Assembly: GCA_949130485.1 (NCBI GenBank)
Contig: OX422194.1
Span: forward strand, 1,176,243 to 1,240,242
DNA from: Agelas oroides
Lineage: Eukaryota; Porifera; Demospongiae; Agelasida; Agelasidae
DNA length: 64,000 nucleotides
Direction of reading: 5' to 3'
The translations under genes were made by a program, and so were the position numbers. The notes under the pieces are model-generated. The model did no database searches. It was not told where the DNA came from and was given only the letters and a program-made list of their open reading frames with translations. Below, piece after piece: positions 19,840-53,075 of the stretch (position 1 is the stretch's first letter; the number at the start of each line of letters is the position of its first letter).

Positions 19840-22800
19840 TCAATAGTCAGATTCTGAATTAGGTTCCTTGCGTGGCGGGCTCCCACTTCTACCTCCAACC
19901 TCCATATCAGAGCTGTCGCCACCGGCAACCGAACTACTCCTCCTACTTCCACTGTCGGCCTGAACTGGGGAGGGAGAGGGGGAAGGGGACGGTTTCTTGC
20001 GATATTTCTTCTCCTTTTTGGATTTTTTGGATTTCCGGCTAGTTGTAGTGCTGGCGACGGTGGTGGGTTCAGTTCTATCGGGGCCATACTCCTCAAATGG
20101 GCTGGGACTACGACTTGGGGTTCTATCCTTGCGCTTTGAGCTCCTGTGTATGTGTGTGTGTGTGTTGGTGGGGTGGGGGATAGGGATGGCACAGTTAGGT
20201 ACAAGTAGTACCATATCTAGCTCTTAATTTAACCCTATAGTGCACTTTTGGTTACATCATACTGTGCACTGTGCAGAAAAGATAGTCTCTGCGCTCCTGC
20301 GCGCAGATTCTACGTCAACAGAAAGGGTTGGACAGGGGGGGGTGGGTGGGGTGACATGCACATGGTGGCAGCTAGGCTTGGCTGTAAAAGCGCCATGGTT
20401 GGGACCTGGTGGGCCAATTCTTGCCCTGGCTGCATGGACAGGCTTAGAAAACGCTATTCTCATTTCTGGCAGGGAAGGCAGCTTGGGCTCTGAGCGGGTG
20501 TTTGACAACTGGGAGTGCTGACTATTGCATGCTCGTTAATGAGTGGGCGTGGTTAAGGTCACGAGTCTGCTTGTAAAGGCTAGAAGTGGACTTGGGTTCA
20601 GTTTTGGAGTCAGAGCTTGGACAGAAATGGAGATATGGTGCGTTAAAGGCATGTATAGGTTAAAACTAGTCTCAAGTGAAAAAAAATTCAGGGTTTAAAG
20701 GGATTATTAATTAAGGGATGAGATGAACAGTTTCAAGAGCCTGGGTATACGAGGCTATGCTGTATCATGCTGCAATCCACCTTGGTTTTCTTGGGGGCGG
20801 GCTGGGTGAGGGTGACCTTCTGGAGTATCTTCCCGGGGGAGACCTGAAAGAAAATATATCCAATTAATGCCCACTGTCAGCATTTGAACCCATAGCAACT
20901 AGTCCCGTACCCAGACACAAAGTACAACAGTCTTGTATCTCTGTGTGAAATTTTAGTGGTATGATCTGATTGGTTCACTTAAATGCCAGTTAGTATCTCA
21001 CATATCCGTTTAGATATAAAGAAAGATACGATATATAGTGCTATGCTGCTTTACCTGTAGTTGTACTACAAGAACGAAAAGAACCGACAAAAGGTACTTC
21101 ATTGCTCAGAACAGCAGCTAGCCCATGGTGTGGTGATTCACTAGCCTCGTTCCCAGGCCACTCCCAGATTTTATCTCGCGGCCGTGGAGAAAAACCCGAT
21201 TTTTCTCCACAGCTGTGAGATAAAATCTGGGAGTGGCCTGGGAACGAGGCTAGTGAATCACTAGAACTGCATTTCTCTTTGGGTAGCCAGAAGTCTATGG
21301 TCCCCTCCCCCTTTCTGCAACAAAAGCTGTGGTCCTTCTGTGGAACATACATGTATGTCCATACCTAGTCTCGCGTGGCCACACCCCTTTCCGCAAGAGA
21401 GGGGTGTGGCCACGGAAGGGGTGTGGCCACGCGAGACTAGTCCATACCTTGATCTCCTTCGTGCACGTCTGTCCCTCCTCCGTGGTGGAGAGTAGGATCG
21501 TGAGCGTGACCTCCCTCGATAGTAGTTCCTTCCACTACCATAGCGACGCACAGGGGAACGGGAGCGAGATCGACGCCGTCGACGGGAAGGAGGTGATCTG
21601 TGGAAGTGTAAACACATTTAAATGTCCAGGAAGGCATGGCGACTTGTACTAAATGTCATTCCACAATGTTCAGAATATAGCCTCCTTCCCAGGCCTTGTC
21701 ACCGTCACAGTTATGTAAATAATGTACACGCACCTCAATGCCCTTCTTTGTAATATCTTGTCCAAGGACTAGAGCCCGGAATGTTTGAAAGGCAGCGTCA
21801 ATACAGCTTGCTATTTGGTACACTAAAGGCCGATCAATGCAAAGTTATGAGAGTTACAACGGTCAGGCACCATCCTGTCTGTCTACCCTCTGTCTACCTG
21901 ACACCATCACACATGATGAAATCTCCCAGGCCTTCCTTCTCTGTTATATTGCATACTGCAAGCGATCAAAAACTGGAGCCGGGAAGGCCTGGGAATGAGG
22001 CTAGATCATACTATATACAAACCTCATTCCCAGGTCCCAACCAGGTTTGCAGTATGGGGTATGGGAATGAGGTTACTCACACACAGTGGTTATTCTTACC
22101 TGGAATAGGATCTCCTCCTGCGTGGGGATCGAGAATGGGACCTTCTGTAACGGTACCTGTCTCGGGAGCGTGAACGACGACGCCTCCTATCTCGAGACCT
22201 GAAGATAAAGTCACAAAAAAGTTTTCTGATGAAAACAAGCGCATGTAGGGATGGAACCCTCACAAACCAACCAAACAAGACACCACAATACTTTCACACC
22301 GTCCCTACATCTTGTGCCATTTTGCTAACTATGCCTTGGGTTTGATCGTCACTTGTGTTCATAGGATTGTCTTGCATGTGGAAGGCAGTGGAGCGGGTAG
22401 TGCTGGGTGTGTAGTGAATATTGTGCATGAAGAGCTGGTTACATTGTGGGTGGCTGCGCCTTTATTGTTACTGAACATGGCAGATATGCAGAAGGGTGTG
22501 GAGTGAGCAGTGCTGAGTGCCATGTTGATGTGTGTGTAAAGGATGAGTAATGCGTTAGGGTAATGTGCATGGAGAGGGTTTTGTGGTGCGCATAGTTGGC
22601 AAAATGGTACAAGATGTAGGGATGGTGTGAAGGTATTGTGGCATCATTTCCATCTTGTTTGGCTGGTTTTTGAGGGTTCCATCCCCACAGGAGGACACCT
22701 GGGAAGCCACCCTCACTTAGTCAGGATCCTCCCAATAATCTCTACGGGAGGACTCCCTGGAAGCTGCCCTCTGTTTGTCAGGAGAGAGGATGGGAGAAAA

Positions 22801-24809
22801 GGGGTGGAGGGGAGGGAGCAAGGAGGAGGAAGGAGAGGAAAGAAAAGGGGAGAGGGGAGAGAAGGAAGGATGAGGGGGAAGGAAAGGGGGAAGAGAGTTG
22901 GGAAGGGGTGGGCGGTTACTGATGGTCAAGGTTGATGATGTACATGTGTAAGTCTTGCATTATTGGCAGGTGGCACCAAGAGTGTGCTGATGACTCAATT
23001 TCTTTTTCTATTTGTAGACAACATTCACCAGAGCGTTTTGGTCTGTTTGAGTCTTGGACTGGTTGCAGTAGCCTTGTTCCCAGGCCTCCTCCGTTTTTGT
23101 TTTTTGTTTTGCATTCAGTATATATAACACACGGAAGCGGAAGAGTGGCGAAAAACGGGGAAGGCCTGGGAACACTTATCACGTGAATGATGTCAGGTGG
23201 ATGCAAGGTGGATGTAGGGGGGTGGTGCCCAACTATAAGTATGTGTGCAATAAAACTGAGAGCAAGTTTCTTACCAGTCAAGCGGAGTACTCGCGATCTT
23301 TTGAACGTCTAGGGTCTTGTCTAGCGATGGAGCACTCGATGATGAAGTTTAGTAAGTTAATTTGAATGTGGACCCTCCCCCCATGTCCACCTCGCGTCTA
23401 CCTGATGTCATTCACGTGATAAGTGTTCCCAGGCCTTCCCCGTTTTTCACCACTCTTCCGCTTCCGTGTATTATACTGAATGCAAACCGAAGAACAAAAA
23501 TGGGGGAGGCCTGGGAACGAGGCTATGGTTGCAGCACAACTAGCTGTGAGTGTGTGTGTTCCCAGAACAAACTCTCACATGGTGCTGTAGCTACCTTAGC
23601 TCCGTATCATGGTGCCGTGTTTCATCACCAAACAGTTTTTATATTTACAACAGGTTTAAAATTAGCTTCTTTTTCTTGAAAGCAATTGAGTTTTTGCGGG
23701 CTTCTCATCAGATCAGCACAACGCAACCTTCCTAAGTGCTATACAAACACACGGTTTTTAAAGCTTCCAGTGACGTAATTTCTAGCAAATATTGTTAAAA
23801 AAAATGCGAGTAGCAGTGAGTACTTGCCTGGGAGTGATCGAGAGTACATTGAAAAGTTTCTAGCTTTTAAAAACTGGGCTCTCACTACATATGGAGTACC
23901 ACCACTATGTCACTGTGTAATGGTGGGACTGTTGACCTCTGACCTTTGACCTACCCACCTTGACCTTGAGCGCGACCTGCTCCTGGATTTACTACGTCTC
24001 TTCTTCTCTGGTTGTACATAAACATCTGGAAAGGAGGGATGGAGGGAGAGAGGAATGTGAGATTGGGATGGATGGGAAGGTGAAGAGGAAGGAGGGGTGC
24101 AAGGAAAGAGGTAGGCAGAATGATTAGAGAGGACGGAGGATACATGTAGATGAAAGATGAAAGAGAGCGGGGGGGGGGATGGAGGAGGAGGAGAAGGAGG
24201 TAGGTAAGGAAGGAGAGGTAGGAAGGGAGGGAAAGAGAGAGGAAAGGAAGAGTGGAGGGAGGAGGAGAGCAGGTGGGGAGGTAGAAGAGAGAAGGGAAGG
24301 GAGGAGGGAACCAAACTTCATCCATACCTTGCGCCGGTGGTTCAATGGCAGATGCAATGGCTTGCTGCGCTTCTCTCACTTTCTTCATGGCCTCCTCCAC
24401 CTCTCTCTTCTGTTCCTGGGCCGTTGGGCCCTGTGGCTTCACAATCGCATTCTTGCTGTGGTTCACCCTAAGTGTGTGAGCATGTGTGTTGAGCAGGGTG
24501 GGAGAGAAAGGCAAAAAGTCTAAAAGAACAGCACCAGATGCGAGGACAAAGAATTAATTTGCTGCGGTAAATCAGTTTTTCAATCCTGAGAGCCAGATGA
24601 AGTGTAGCCTTGTACCCAGGCTCTTGGTGGGCGGGGCACAAGGCTAATGGAGTGAAGCTGAATGTAAGCTGTCTTAGAGTACCCCCTCCCCCCTCCTCCC
24701 CCCAACCCTGTGAGATTATTGCATGTTCAGTGGGTTGAGAACTGTGTAGGTCCCTGCATTAACGAAGATTGATGGAAAGTGAGTCCACATCTTTAGCACT
24801 CCAGATGGA

Positions 24810-24845
<36 letters not shown>

Positions 24846-27800
24846 ACGTGTGTATGTGTGTGTGTGTGTGTGCATGTGTGTCAGAGAATAGCAAGTATGT
24901 GTATCCTAAGTGTGTGTGCATATGTGACTGTGTGCGAGTTTGTATGTGATTTGTGTGTGCATGAGTGAGTGTGAGTGTGCATGCAAATGTGGCTGTGTGC
25001 ATGTGACTGTGTGTGGGTATGTGTATGTGACTGTGTGTGGGTATGCATATGTGAGTGTGTGTGGGTATGCATATGTGAGAGTGTGTGAGTGTGCATATGT
25101 GAGTGTGTGTGGCTGTGCATATGTGAGAGTGTGTGGGTGTGCATATGTGAGGGTGTATGTGAGGGTGTATGTGAGAGTACAGAGAGACGTATCCCAAGTG
25201 TGCAACAACAACAACAGTCTGTGTGTGCCAGAGCATTTGGAAAATGCACGCACAGGACATCACAAAGTCATAAACACAAAGAGAAGTGAAGTCGGGCAAC
25301 CTTCAGGCGGCCAGATAAGGAATGTGTCTCGTAATTGTGTAGTTGAAATTCGCAGACAACTCAAGTTGTCTTAAACATCCCATTAGTATCTACGGCACAT
25401 GATAGGACGGTAGAAGAAAGAGAGGAAAAAAAGTGCAGAGAATGGCTGAATTGACAGTAAGAGGCACATGGTAACAAGCAACAGAGGAAGTATAGTGGCG
25501 GGATTTATCCTGCCTGCACACACACACACATGCACGTATACATACACACATACACCATGCACACATACACATACACACATGCCACAAACACATACCATGC
25601 ACGCACATGCGCACACACATTTACACACATGTACATACACTCACAGACACACACACCAATCCCCCCACCCACACACATTGAAAGTGAATCCTCTTACTTG
25701 ATTGGTCGATCTCCAAACATGGCTCCGTTGTACTGCAGAGCAATGGGCACAGAGTCTGGTGTGGAAAACTCCACAAACGCAAATCTAAAGAAGAACAGAA
25801 ACCATCGAACCATGAAGCAAAGTTGGACGCGCTCAACAAAGCTCTTGATCACATCAAAATGGCTGAGAAATGTCGATCGTCATTTCAGTAGAACCCCTCT
25901 TAAATGAGAACCAGTCTCATTCCCAGGTCTGTGATGTACAGCTGGGGGTCTGGGAATGAGACTAAGGGCATCCCTGCTACGCAATGGTGAACTGAACAAG
26001 ACACTCAACCAAGTGCCATGCAACACAATCCACACATGACAGCTGGAAAACTTGCTCACATTTCAATCAGCTGTCATCAGAGTCAAGGTGAAGAAAGTGT
26101 GAATACTCTATCTACGTGCTATTCTCCCTCTGAAATGGTATACCTTGTTAAGTAGGATATTTTGTTAAGTAGGATATTTTGTTAAGTAGGATATTTTGTT
26201 AAGTAGGATATTTTGTTAAGCAGGATATTTTGTTAAGTAGGATATTTTGTTAAGCAGGATATTTTGTTAAGTAGGATATTTTGTTAAGTAGGATATTTTG
26301 TTAAGCAGGATATTTTGTTAAGCAGGACAAACTTGTTTAAGTAAGACATCTCTTTGGTCTCCCATTAGAGGAGGATTCTGGGAGTGTATGTAACAAACCT
26401 CGTGGGTTGTGTCTCGTCGCCAGCCATTCTGACATACTTAATCTCACCACAGGGCTGGAAGAAGGTCAGTACTTGTTCAGCTGTCAGCTAAAGAGAGTGT
26501 GTGTGCATGTGTGTGTAAAGAGAGAGAGAGTGTGTGTGTGTGTGTGTGTATGCACGTTTGTGCATGTGCATTATAGAACAATCTGACCATGATGTTCATC
26601 ATCCATAGCAGTATGTGAATTCAACTAAAAGGAGCATGCACTGTACTCCAAGTTGAAATACCAAAATGGACAATTTAGTCACTTCACAGCTTATACTGTG
26701 TGTTGGGGTGATAGTCCAATTAGAGCACACCAACATCCTCATGGATGTAGTGCCCAAACTACAGTCTTGCTTTCATGCCAGCCTATCCCAACCTTTCGCA
26801 GAACTGACAGTCTTGCTCTCATGCCAGCCTATCCCAACCTTTCGCAGAACTGAAAAGTAGTAGGAGTAAGGGATGAGGCTAGGTATACTCTACTGCGAGT
26901 GAAGAAGTATACCTGGTCCCAATTCACCCACCTTATTCTCCCCTCCCTTGTCAACCAAAGTAGTCATGACATCATTCATGTGATAAGATCTCCCAGGCCT
27001 TCCCCCCTCTGCAAATAAACAAAAACTGGAGCTTGGGAAGGCCTGGGAACGAGGTCAAATACTACGCCCGTTGGTCAGGGTCCACCTAGAACACTGTATT
27101 TCAGTCACTCACGTTACTGTTGAGGTTGCCGACATAAACAGTCCTTCGGATCTCTTCTATCTTGGTTGGGTCCACGTTACCCGTGAGAGGAGGTGGCTGG
27201 GGAATGATGGTGCCCATGAGAGAAATCAGAGGCTGCATGCCGGGTGGTTTCTGTTGCGCTTGGAGGGCTGCCGGGGCGGGTGGTGTGCTAATGGGCATTG
27301 GAATTCCTGGGGTGGCGTTCTGGGAGAAGGGGGGAAGAGGAAGAGAGGGAAGGAAGGAAGAGGGGGAAAAGGGGGGGGGGGGGGAGGAGGAAGAGGGGAA
27401 AGAAGGGATGGAAAAAGAGGAAGAAGAGGAAGGAGGGAGAAGGAAAGGAGGAGAGGAATAAAGGGAAAGAGACACAGGCATACAAAATAGGTATCAAACT
27501 TGAAACACTCCGATCAGGCAAGAATCTTTCAAGCTGTAGTGTTCAGTGTTATGCAAGTGTAATGGTGGCGAGGCAGAGGGGGCAGGACACGACGTCACAT
27601 CATAGCAAAAATCAGCGAGCTCTGATGACATTCCAGCAGGCCATAAGGTAGAGGTTACCAAAAAGCTCTGTGGACAAAGTCACGATTGGCACATAGGGTT
27701 TTCAACAAAGCTGAAACCATCTGGTTAATAGCTTCTTGTGTTTCATCTCGCCTTCTAATCTTGACAGCTGCAAGTTCAACACAAGGTGGTAAGCCATGAG

Positions 27801-29476
27801 AGGTAAGCTTCTCCCTCCCCTCCTCCCCTCCCCTCTTTCCCTCCTCCTCCCCTCCCCTCCTTTCCTCCTCCCGGCTTCAGCTTTGTTGAAAACTCTACAT
27901 GCCCATCGTGACTCCGTCCACAGTGCTCCATGCAGCTTGTATCAGGTTCTTGTACCAGGAATGGCATTTAGAGCATACTAATTGTCGCTGTCATGTGACC
28001 GTGTTCCTGCCTCCTCTGATGGTGAGGTGCAATGAGGTGTACCAGGTTAATTCTGGGTTCCTGCGCAAAGGCATCCCCGAGAACAGTCGTAGGCAGGGAA
28101 ATCTGAGGGTCGGTGGATTCAAGGCAGCAATAAGCACATATCACAAATATTTATACTTCTCCGTTCATCGCTAGATGGATTGGGCTTAAAAGAGACAGAT
28201 GCAGGCCAGCTAGGCCTAGCTGGAGAGCAGTACAATTTCCTTCTTCCAAGAGAAGGATGGACAGCCTTGGACCGAGACATAAAGGCAACAGAGCAGCGTG
28301 GGTGCGCTATGCTCTTCAACTTATGGCTTTCATAGGAGGCTAGTTGGAGAGATGGGTACACAGAGACTGGGAAAGGAATTCTCCATCCGCTACACTACAT
28401 GGTGTCGTTATGCAGGAAAGGGTTAAACAGTTTGCCCAGGCTCGCCCTATGATGATGAAGCATCCGTCTAGTAAATTAATCTATAATCACATACTTACCA
28501 GTGCCGACTGTACTGATGCCGCTGCGGCCGCCAGTCCAGGGGGGAAGCCCAGGACAGAGGGGGGAGTGGGGAGGAGGGGGGCCGTGTGGCCCATAGTGGG
28601 AGGCTGGTTGGCCACAGCCACAGATGGTGCGGCTAGTGACATTGCAGTCTCTTTGCCCGGAATGGAATCTGCACAAAAGAAGTGATGTAATAATGACATC
28701 ATGTCGGGATGTCAAATCAGTTCTGAACACAGGTGTGCTTTCAATGTACCCACCATACGAGTCATTCAGTTAATAACTCATAACAAGAGTGCACAAAATA
28801 AAATGACGTCATCATGCGCTCTTGCCCATAAACAAGCTTACTGTTTTCACGAAGATGACTGAAGACATACATATTGTGTATCAAATTAAGATCAGTTCAT
28901 TTCATGACAATACGAACAGGCAATTTTTCAACACTAACAAAAAAGGTGTGCTTTAATTGGAATCATTTCTCACCGTATCTTGATCGAGCCACAATGAGAG
29001 CTCTATCAATAAAGATGGTGTTGGTGAGATGGAGGGCAGTGTCACAGCTGGAGGCCTCTCTGAAACTGACAAAACACACCTTTGAAGGAATCTGATCAAC
29101 TTCATCACTAAAAGGAGAGAGATAAAAACACAAGTAACTTAACACAACCCTAGCACCACCTCAACAAACCAGATCCACCCGAGATTTTAACTACAATACT
29201 TAACCGCAGTACAACTGTATACTTGCCAGCTGGGTAACTGATTGGGCACTGCACACAGTGGTCTTTAAACACTGTGTGTGCAAGATCACCATGCTACGTA
29301 CCGGTAGATTGTTTTTCAGGGGCGCGAAACAAGACAAGCATCACTTACGTTTCGTTGTCGTCTGGATATACCCTTATCTCCACAATATCTCCCATGTAGC
29401 TGAAGAGCTCCTTCATCTGCTGCGTCGTGGCAGTCGGTGACACATTCGTCACCTGGACCATCGTAAGGCACACCAT
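19840..29476 (-). CDS. SREK1: SREK1-like SR splicing regulator, 12 exons
   Basis: Exons (coding order): 29476-29349, 29107-28974, 28668-28499, 27319-27113, 26487-26399, 25784-25698, 24467-24328, 24025-23959, 22198-22100, 21597-21448, 20843-20781, 20143-19840; 545 residues, all phases agree. RRM1 is at about 6-85 (MVQVTNVSP, KVCFVSFREA, HLTNTIFIDRALIV). A Pro/Ala-rich linker follows. RRM2 starts near 203 (RRTVYVGNLNSN, KYVRMAGDETQPTRFAFVEF, GAMFGDRPIKVNHSKNAIVK). Then comes a KREVEEAMKKVREAQQAIAS helix and an RS-rich tail to the end. This order is specific to SREK1 (SFRS12), a nuclear regulator of alternative splicing that works through SR-protein contacts. An in-frame ATG at 29461 is an alternative start. 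A MITE inserted at the donor of exon 10 duplicates that splice site. Confidence 0.93.
21133..21261. mobile_element. Palindromic MITE, extended symmetry
   Basis: A 129-bp near-perfect palindrome. The CTAGCCTCGTTCCCAGGCC arms match 4102-4192, and the symmetry runs 8 bp further out on each side (GTGATTCA / TGAATCAC). The outer flank is therefore an inverted, not a direct, repeat. In SREK1 intron 10. Confidence 0.88.
21365..21439. mobile_element. Palindromic MITE inserted at the SREK1 exon 10 splice donor
   Basis: Arms CTAGTCTCGCGTGGCCACAC and GTGTGGCCACGCGAGACTA. GTCCATAC lies directly on both sides (21357-21364 and 21440-21447). On the gene's strand the right copy is GTATGGAC, the first eight bases of intron 10. 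Confidence 0.92.
22248..22686. repeat. Foldback element, about 90-bp arms
   Basis: The left arm 22248-22333 and right arm 22591-22686 are inverted copies with a few mismatches (both contain ACAAGATGTAGGGA and its complement). In the SREK1 intron 8 interval. Confidence 0.82.
23069..23526. mobile_element. Long-form palindromic MITE / composite foldback
   Basis: Two inverted arms (about 23069-23215 and 23385-23526), each carrying the TAGCC...CCCAGGCCT terminus plus a conserved TGATGTCAGGTGGA-type block. GGTTGCAG occurs directly on both sides as an 8-bp duplication. Related long forms occur at 21880-22005, 26960-27055 and 31374-31736. Confidence 0.85.
24030..24310. repeat. Purine-rich tract (sense polypyrimidine) before SREK1 exon 8
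   Basis: GGAGG/GAAGG-rich on the plus strand, so CT-rich on the SREK1 strand. It runs toward the CCAG acceptor of the exon at 24025-23959. Confidence 0.8.
24811..25190. repeat. GT-rich microsatellite cluster
   Basis: A pure (GT)n stretch followed by degenerate GTGTGTGNGTATGCATATGTGA-type units. It is CA-rich on the sense strand of SREK1 intron 6. The Thr/His-rich open frames crossing it are repeat artefacts. Confidence 0.92.
25911..25964. mobile_element. Palindromic MITE (short)
   Basis: CCAGTCTCATTCCCAGGTCT and AGACTAAG-side arm GGTCTGGGAATGAGACT around a short loop, in SREK1 intron 5. Confidence 0.8.
26153..26328. repeat. 17-bp minisatellite, GTTAAGTAGGATATTTT
   Basis: About ten tandem copies of a 17-bp unit, with only T/C variation at one position (GTAGGA or GCAGGA). 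It lies in SREK1 intron 5, just 3' on the map of exon 5. Confidence 0.95.
27320..27460. repeat. Purine-rich tract before SREK1 exon 4
   Basis: GGAAGAGG-type sequence with a G15-like run. On the gene strand it is a long CT tract that ends in CTTCTCCCAG, the acceptor of exon 4. Confidence 0.88.
27663..27932. repeat. Inverted repeat, about 55-bp arms
   Basis: The arm at 27663-27717 (AAAAGCTCTGTGG ... CAACAAAGCTGAA) is repeated in inverted form at 27874-27932. It lies within SREK1 intron 3. A purine/pyrimidine tract occupies the centre. Confidence 0.75.
27933..28498. other. Rest of SREK1 intron 3
   Basis: No additional exon is needed for phase or for the family sequence. Short frames here show no domain. 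Confidence 0.5.
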
Positions 29477-29807
29477 CTTGACGGACTCACACGTGGCTAG
29501 TGCCGTGAAGAATGCGCGGGTGTATGGTCACATGCTGATACGGAGCGGAATGAAGACAGTAGCTATAGGCCACGTTCCAAGACTATCCTCAAACAGATCA
29601 GAATGGATTCCGGAGCAACCACGGTGTATAACCATACCCAAATACGAAACTGTGTCTTTATATAATCGAGACCTATGCTACTGTTTGCATTGGGAGTGAT
29701 TTAACTTAACGTATTCCTGGTGATTCTGGCTTTGGTTGGAAGAAACAACAAGCAAGCAAACACACGCACAAGACCGGGAGGTATCAACCTGGTACATTTG
29801 CCATAAA

Positions 29808-32397
<2,590 letters not shown>

Positions 32398-32597
32398 GCA
32401 TTCCGCTTACGCAACAAAACAGTCTCATTCCCAGACCCGAAACGGATCAAATTTTGATTATGGAATGGATATTCACAAATTAAAATTTATTAAAGCAAAT
32501 TAACCTCGGGGCACAAACGCGCAAAGTGCCATGTTTGCGCTTGCGGGGAGTGATCGTTTTTGCAGTACCGTGCAAGTTATGATGCTAGTTCTCCGGG
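32398..32597. promoter_or_regulatory. Shared divergent promoter, FDX2 / CACHD1
   Basis: 200 bp lie between opposed start codons. The right half is locally GC-richer (around GTTTGCGCTTGCGGGG). No TATA box is seen. Inferred from geometry. Confidence 0.55.
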
Positions 32598-51327
<18,730 letters not shown>

Positions 51328-51348
51328 ATCCTCCACTAACCTCAAACT

Positions 51349-51364
51349 GGCTCTTCTAAGAGCC
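51349..51364 (+). terminator. Histone mRNA 3' stem-loop
   Basis: GGCTCTTCTAAGAGCC is a perfect 6-bp stem with a 4-base loop, the SLBP-binding element of metazoan replication-dependent histone mRNAs. A purine-containing CAAAAGA, a candidate U7 target, follows about 12 bp downstream. It starts 21 bp after the H4 stop. Confidence 0.95.
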
Positions 51365-51389
51365 ACCACACTTGCAAAAGATTTTATCA

Positions 51390-51982
51390 TGACTGCTTAC
51401 ACGTGAAGTTCCCCACACCTGAACATGCTTGATTTTTTATCTTCAGGACATCAATTATCACCATAGTACAACATCATCAATAATGGTATTCCACAATGTG
51501 TTTCATAGCTGTTATTTTCTGAACATGGAGAAGTGGATTCTTTTCACCTGAAAAGCTTCCATACAGGAGGACTCTGTCTGACAACAGAGAGCGGCACGAC
51601 AAGGACTAAGATCTCCCTGGAACACAATACTACATCACACTGCAGCTAGACAGCATGCTTGAAACCTAAATCTGCACCCATCCGTGGCATCAGTGTTCCC
51701 AGACTTAGGGAAATATCCCTAGATCTAGGGGATTTGATACAACTAGGGAAAGATTTTTCTAAAATGGCAAAATCGAATTGTACAGAGACTTTGTGATAAA
51801 ATGCCAGTATCTAGGGAATTACAGTATGGATGGGGCTTTGCCAATATCAAAATATCAGACATGCAATCCCTACCGAGATACAATTGTTTTTCCGCCTTCA
51901 TACGGGCCTGGTTACAGTAAACTAATATGAAAATCTACAAAATTACAAGAATGTATATACATATCGAAAGACGTCAGTGACA
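51390..51982. other. Intergenic, nothing recognised
   Basis: AT-rich. A phrase around CCCTAGATCTAGGGGA (51707-51722) is a small palindrome. No gene supported. Confidence 0.4.
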
Positions 51983-53046
51983 TACTCAGTGTAGTTAAGG
52001 ACTGGGTCCAGTAAATTTTCAGTCCACAGATCAGTGATTTTCCATGCAGATTTCTTGGACAGTAATGTAATTATACCAGTCACTGGTGCATGGAATGAAA
52101 TAATCATTCATCACCTTCAATTTAATGTTGTTAATTTAATTAGCACACGTCACATGATGGACCAAGGGCCACCCAATACCACGCCCTCCAAGATACATTT
52201 TGCAAATTCCAACATTTTTCCCAGTGGCTAAAGGAGTTCATTGTATGTTAGAAATAATTTAGTCGATACCATCTAACTTTTCACCGAGGTGCTTCTCGAA
52301 AGCTCATTCCTATCTATTTTTAGCCGCAATTCTTTGATTTTTGGCCTCTGACAACACTCACATTTTTTGCCGTTTCTCAAAAACGAATGGGAGTATCAAA
52401 AAGCACCTCGGTAGATTCTAATAATTTATGAAGACACTGCGAAAAGTTGAACTTGATGGTAGATACGGCCCTGGGAAGAATGTTGGACAGTCACATCGTG
52501 ACGAGCGAGCTAAGTTGTGCGGCCATTACTGCCGTAAGTGTCGAAGTCACGTGGAAATCATGCACTCCGATGTGGCGCTGAGTTCCCGGTAAACTTTAGA
52601 GGAACTGTTCTAAGTGTTATCTAGTGTTTGTTGGCAATGAAAAACCATTTCGTGGATGCAAGATCGGTATATGAACTATTCTAGATTAATGCAAGCGCAT
52701 TGAGACGTTCTGAACTTGACTTACTGTCCATATCAAGGGATCCGAGGTTCCAGACTCTAAAATTGTCCACCCTTATGACGTGCCTTGCCAGTTCACGCCA
52801 TCACAATCGTATATACGAAGGTGTCTAGTCCAAATCGCGGATATAAACTAGCATCACGGTGCTTTTCAGAACGGTAGAATCTCGAAACTGCTAGGTCAAT
52901 AATAACGAAGCCACAAAGTGTAACCACAAATTGGAAACCTATCACATGACAGCGTAGTGCTAATTTAATATTCTATCTGCACTTCTATATGGTGCGACTA
53001 CGGCGCGCGTAAACAAAAAGGAACCAGTCCTTAACTGCACTGAGTA
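51983..53046. mobile_element. 1.06-kb TIR element, non-autonomous
   Basis: The left terminus TACTCAGTGTAGTTAAGGACTGG is matched by CCAGTCCTTAACTGCACTGAGTA at the right, 23 bp with one mismatch. No coding region was found inside. A smaller palindromic element is nested at 52283-52412. The 90-bp satellite begins about 25 bp beyond the right terminus. Confidence 0.8.
52283..52412. mobile_element. Nested MITE with ACCGAGGTGCTT termini
   Basis: Perfect 12-bp terminal inverted repeats (ACCGAGGTGCTT / AAGCACCTCGGT). Weaker outer symmetry continues for about 30 bp on each side (ATCTAACTTTTC / GAAAAGTTGAACTTGAT). Confidence 0.8.
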
Positions 53047-53075
53047 CAGTGGTTCGGTGGCGAGTGTAGAGAATT

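Noticed and set aside
24793-25299. Thr/His-rich frames (and similar ones at 37456-37733, 40802-41406, 45865-46280)
   Set aside because: CA/GT microsatellite translations.
28804-28811. TGACGTCA, a perfect CRE site
   Set aside because: A single 8-bp match inside an intron. No supporting context.
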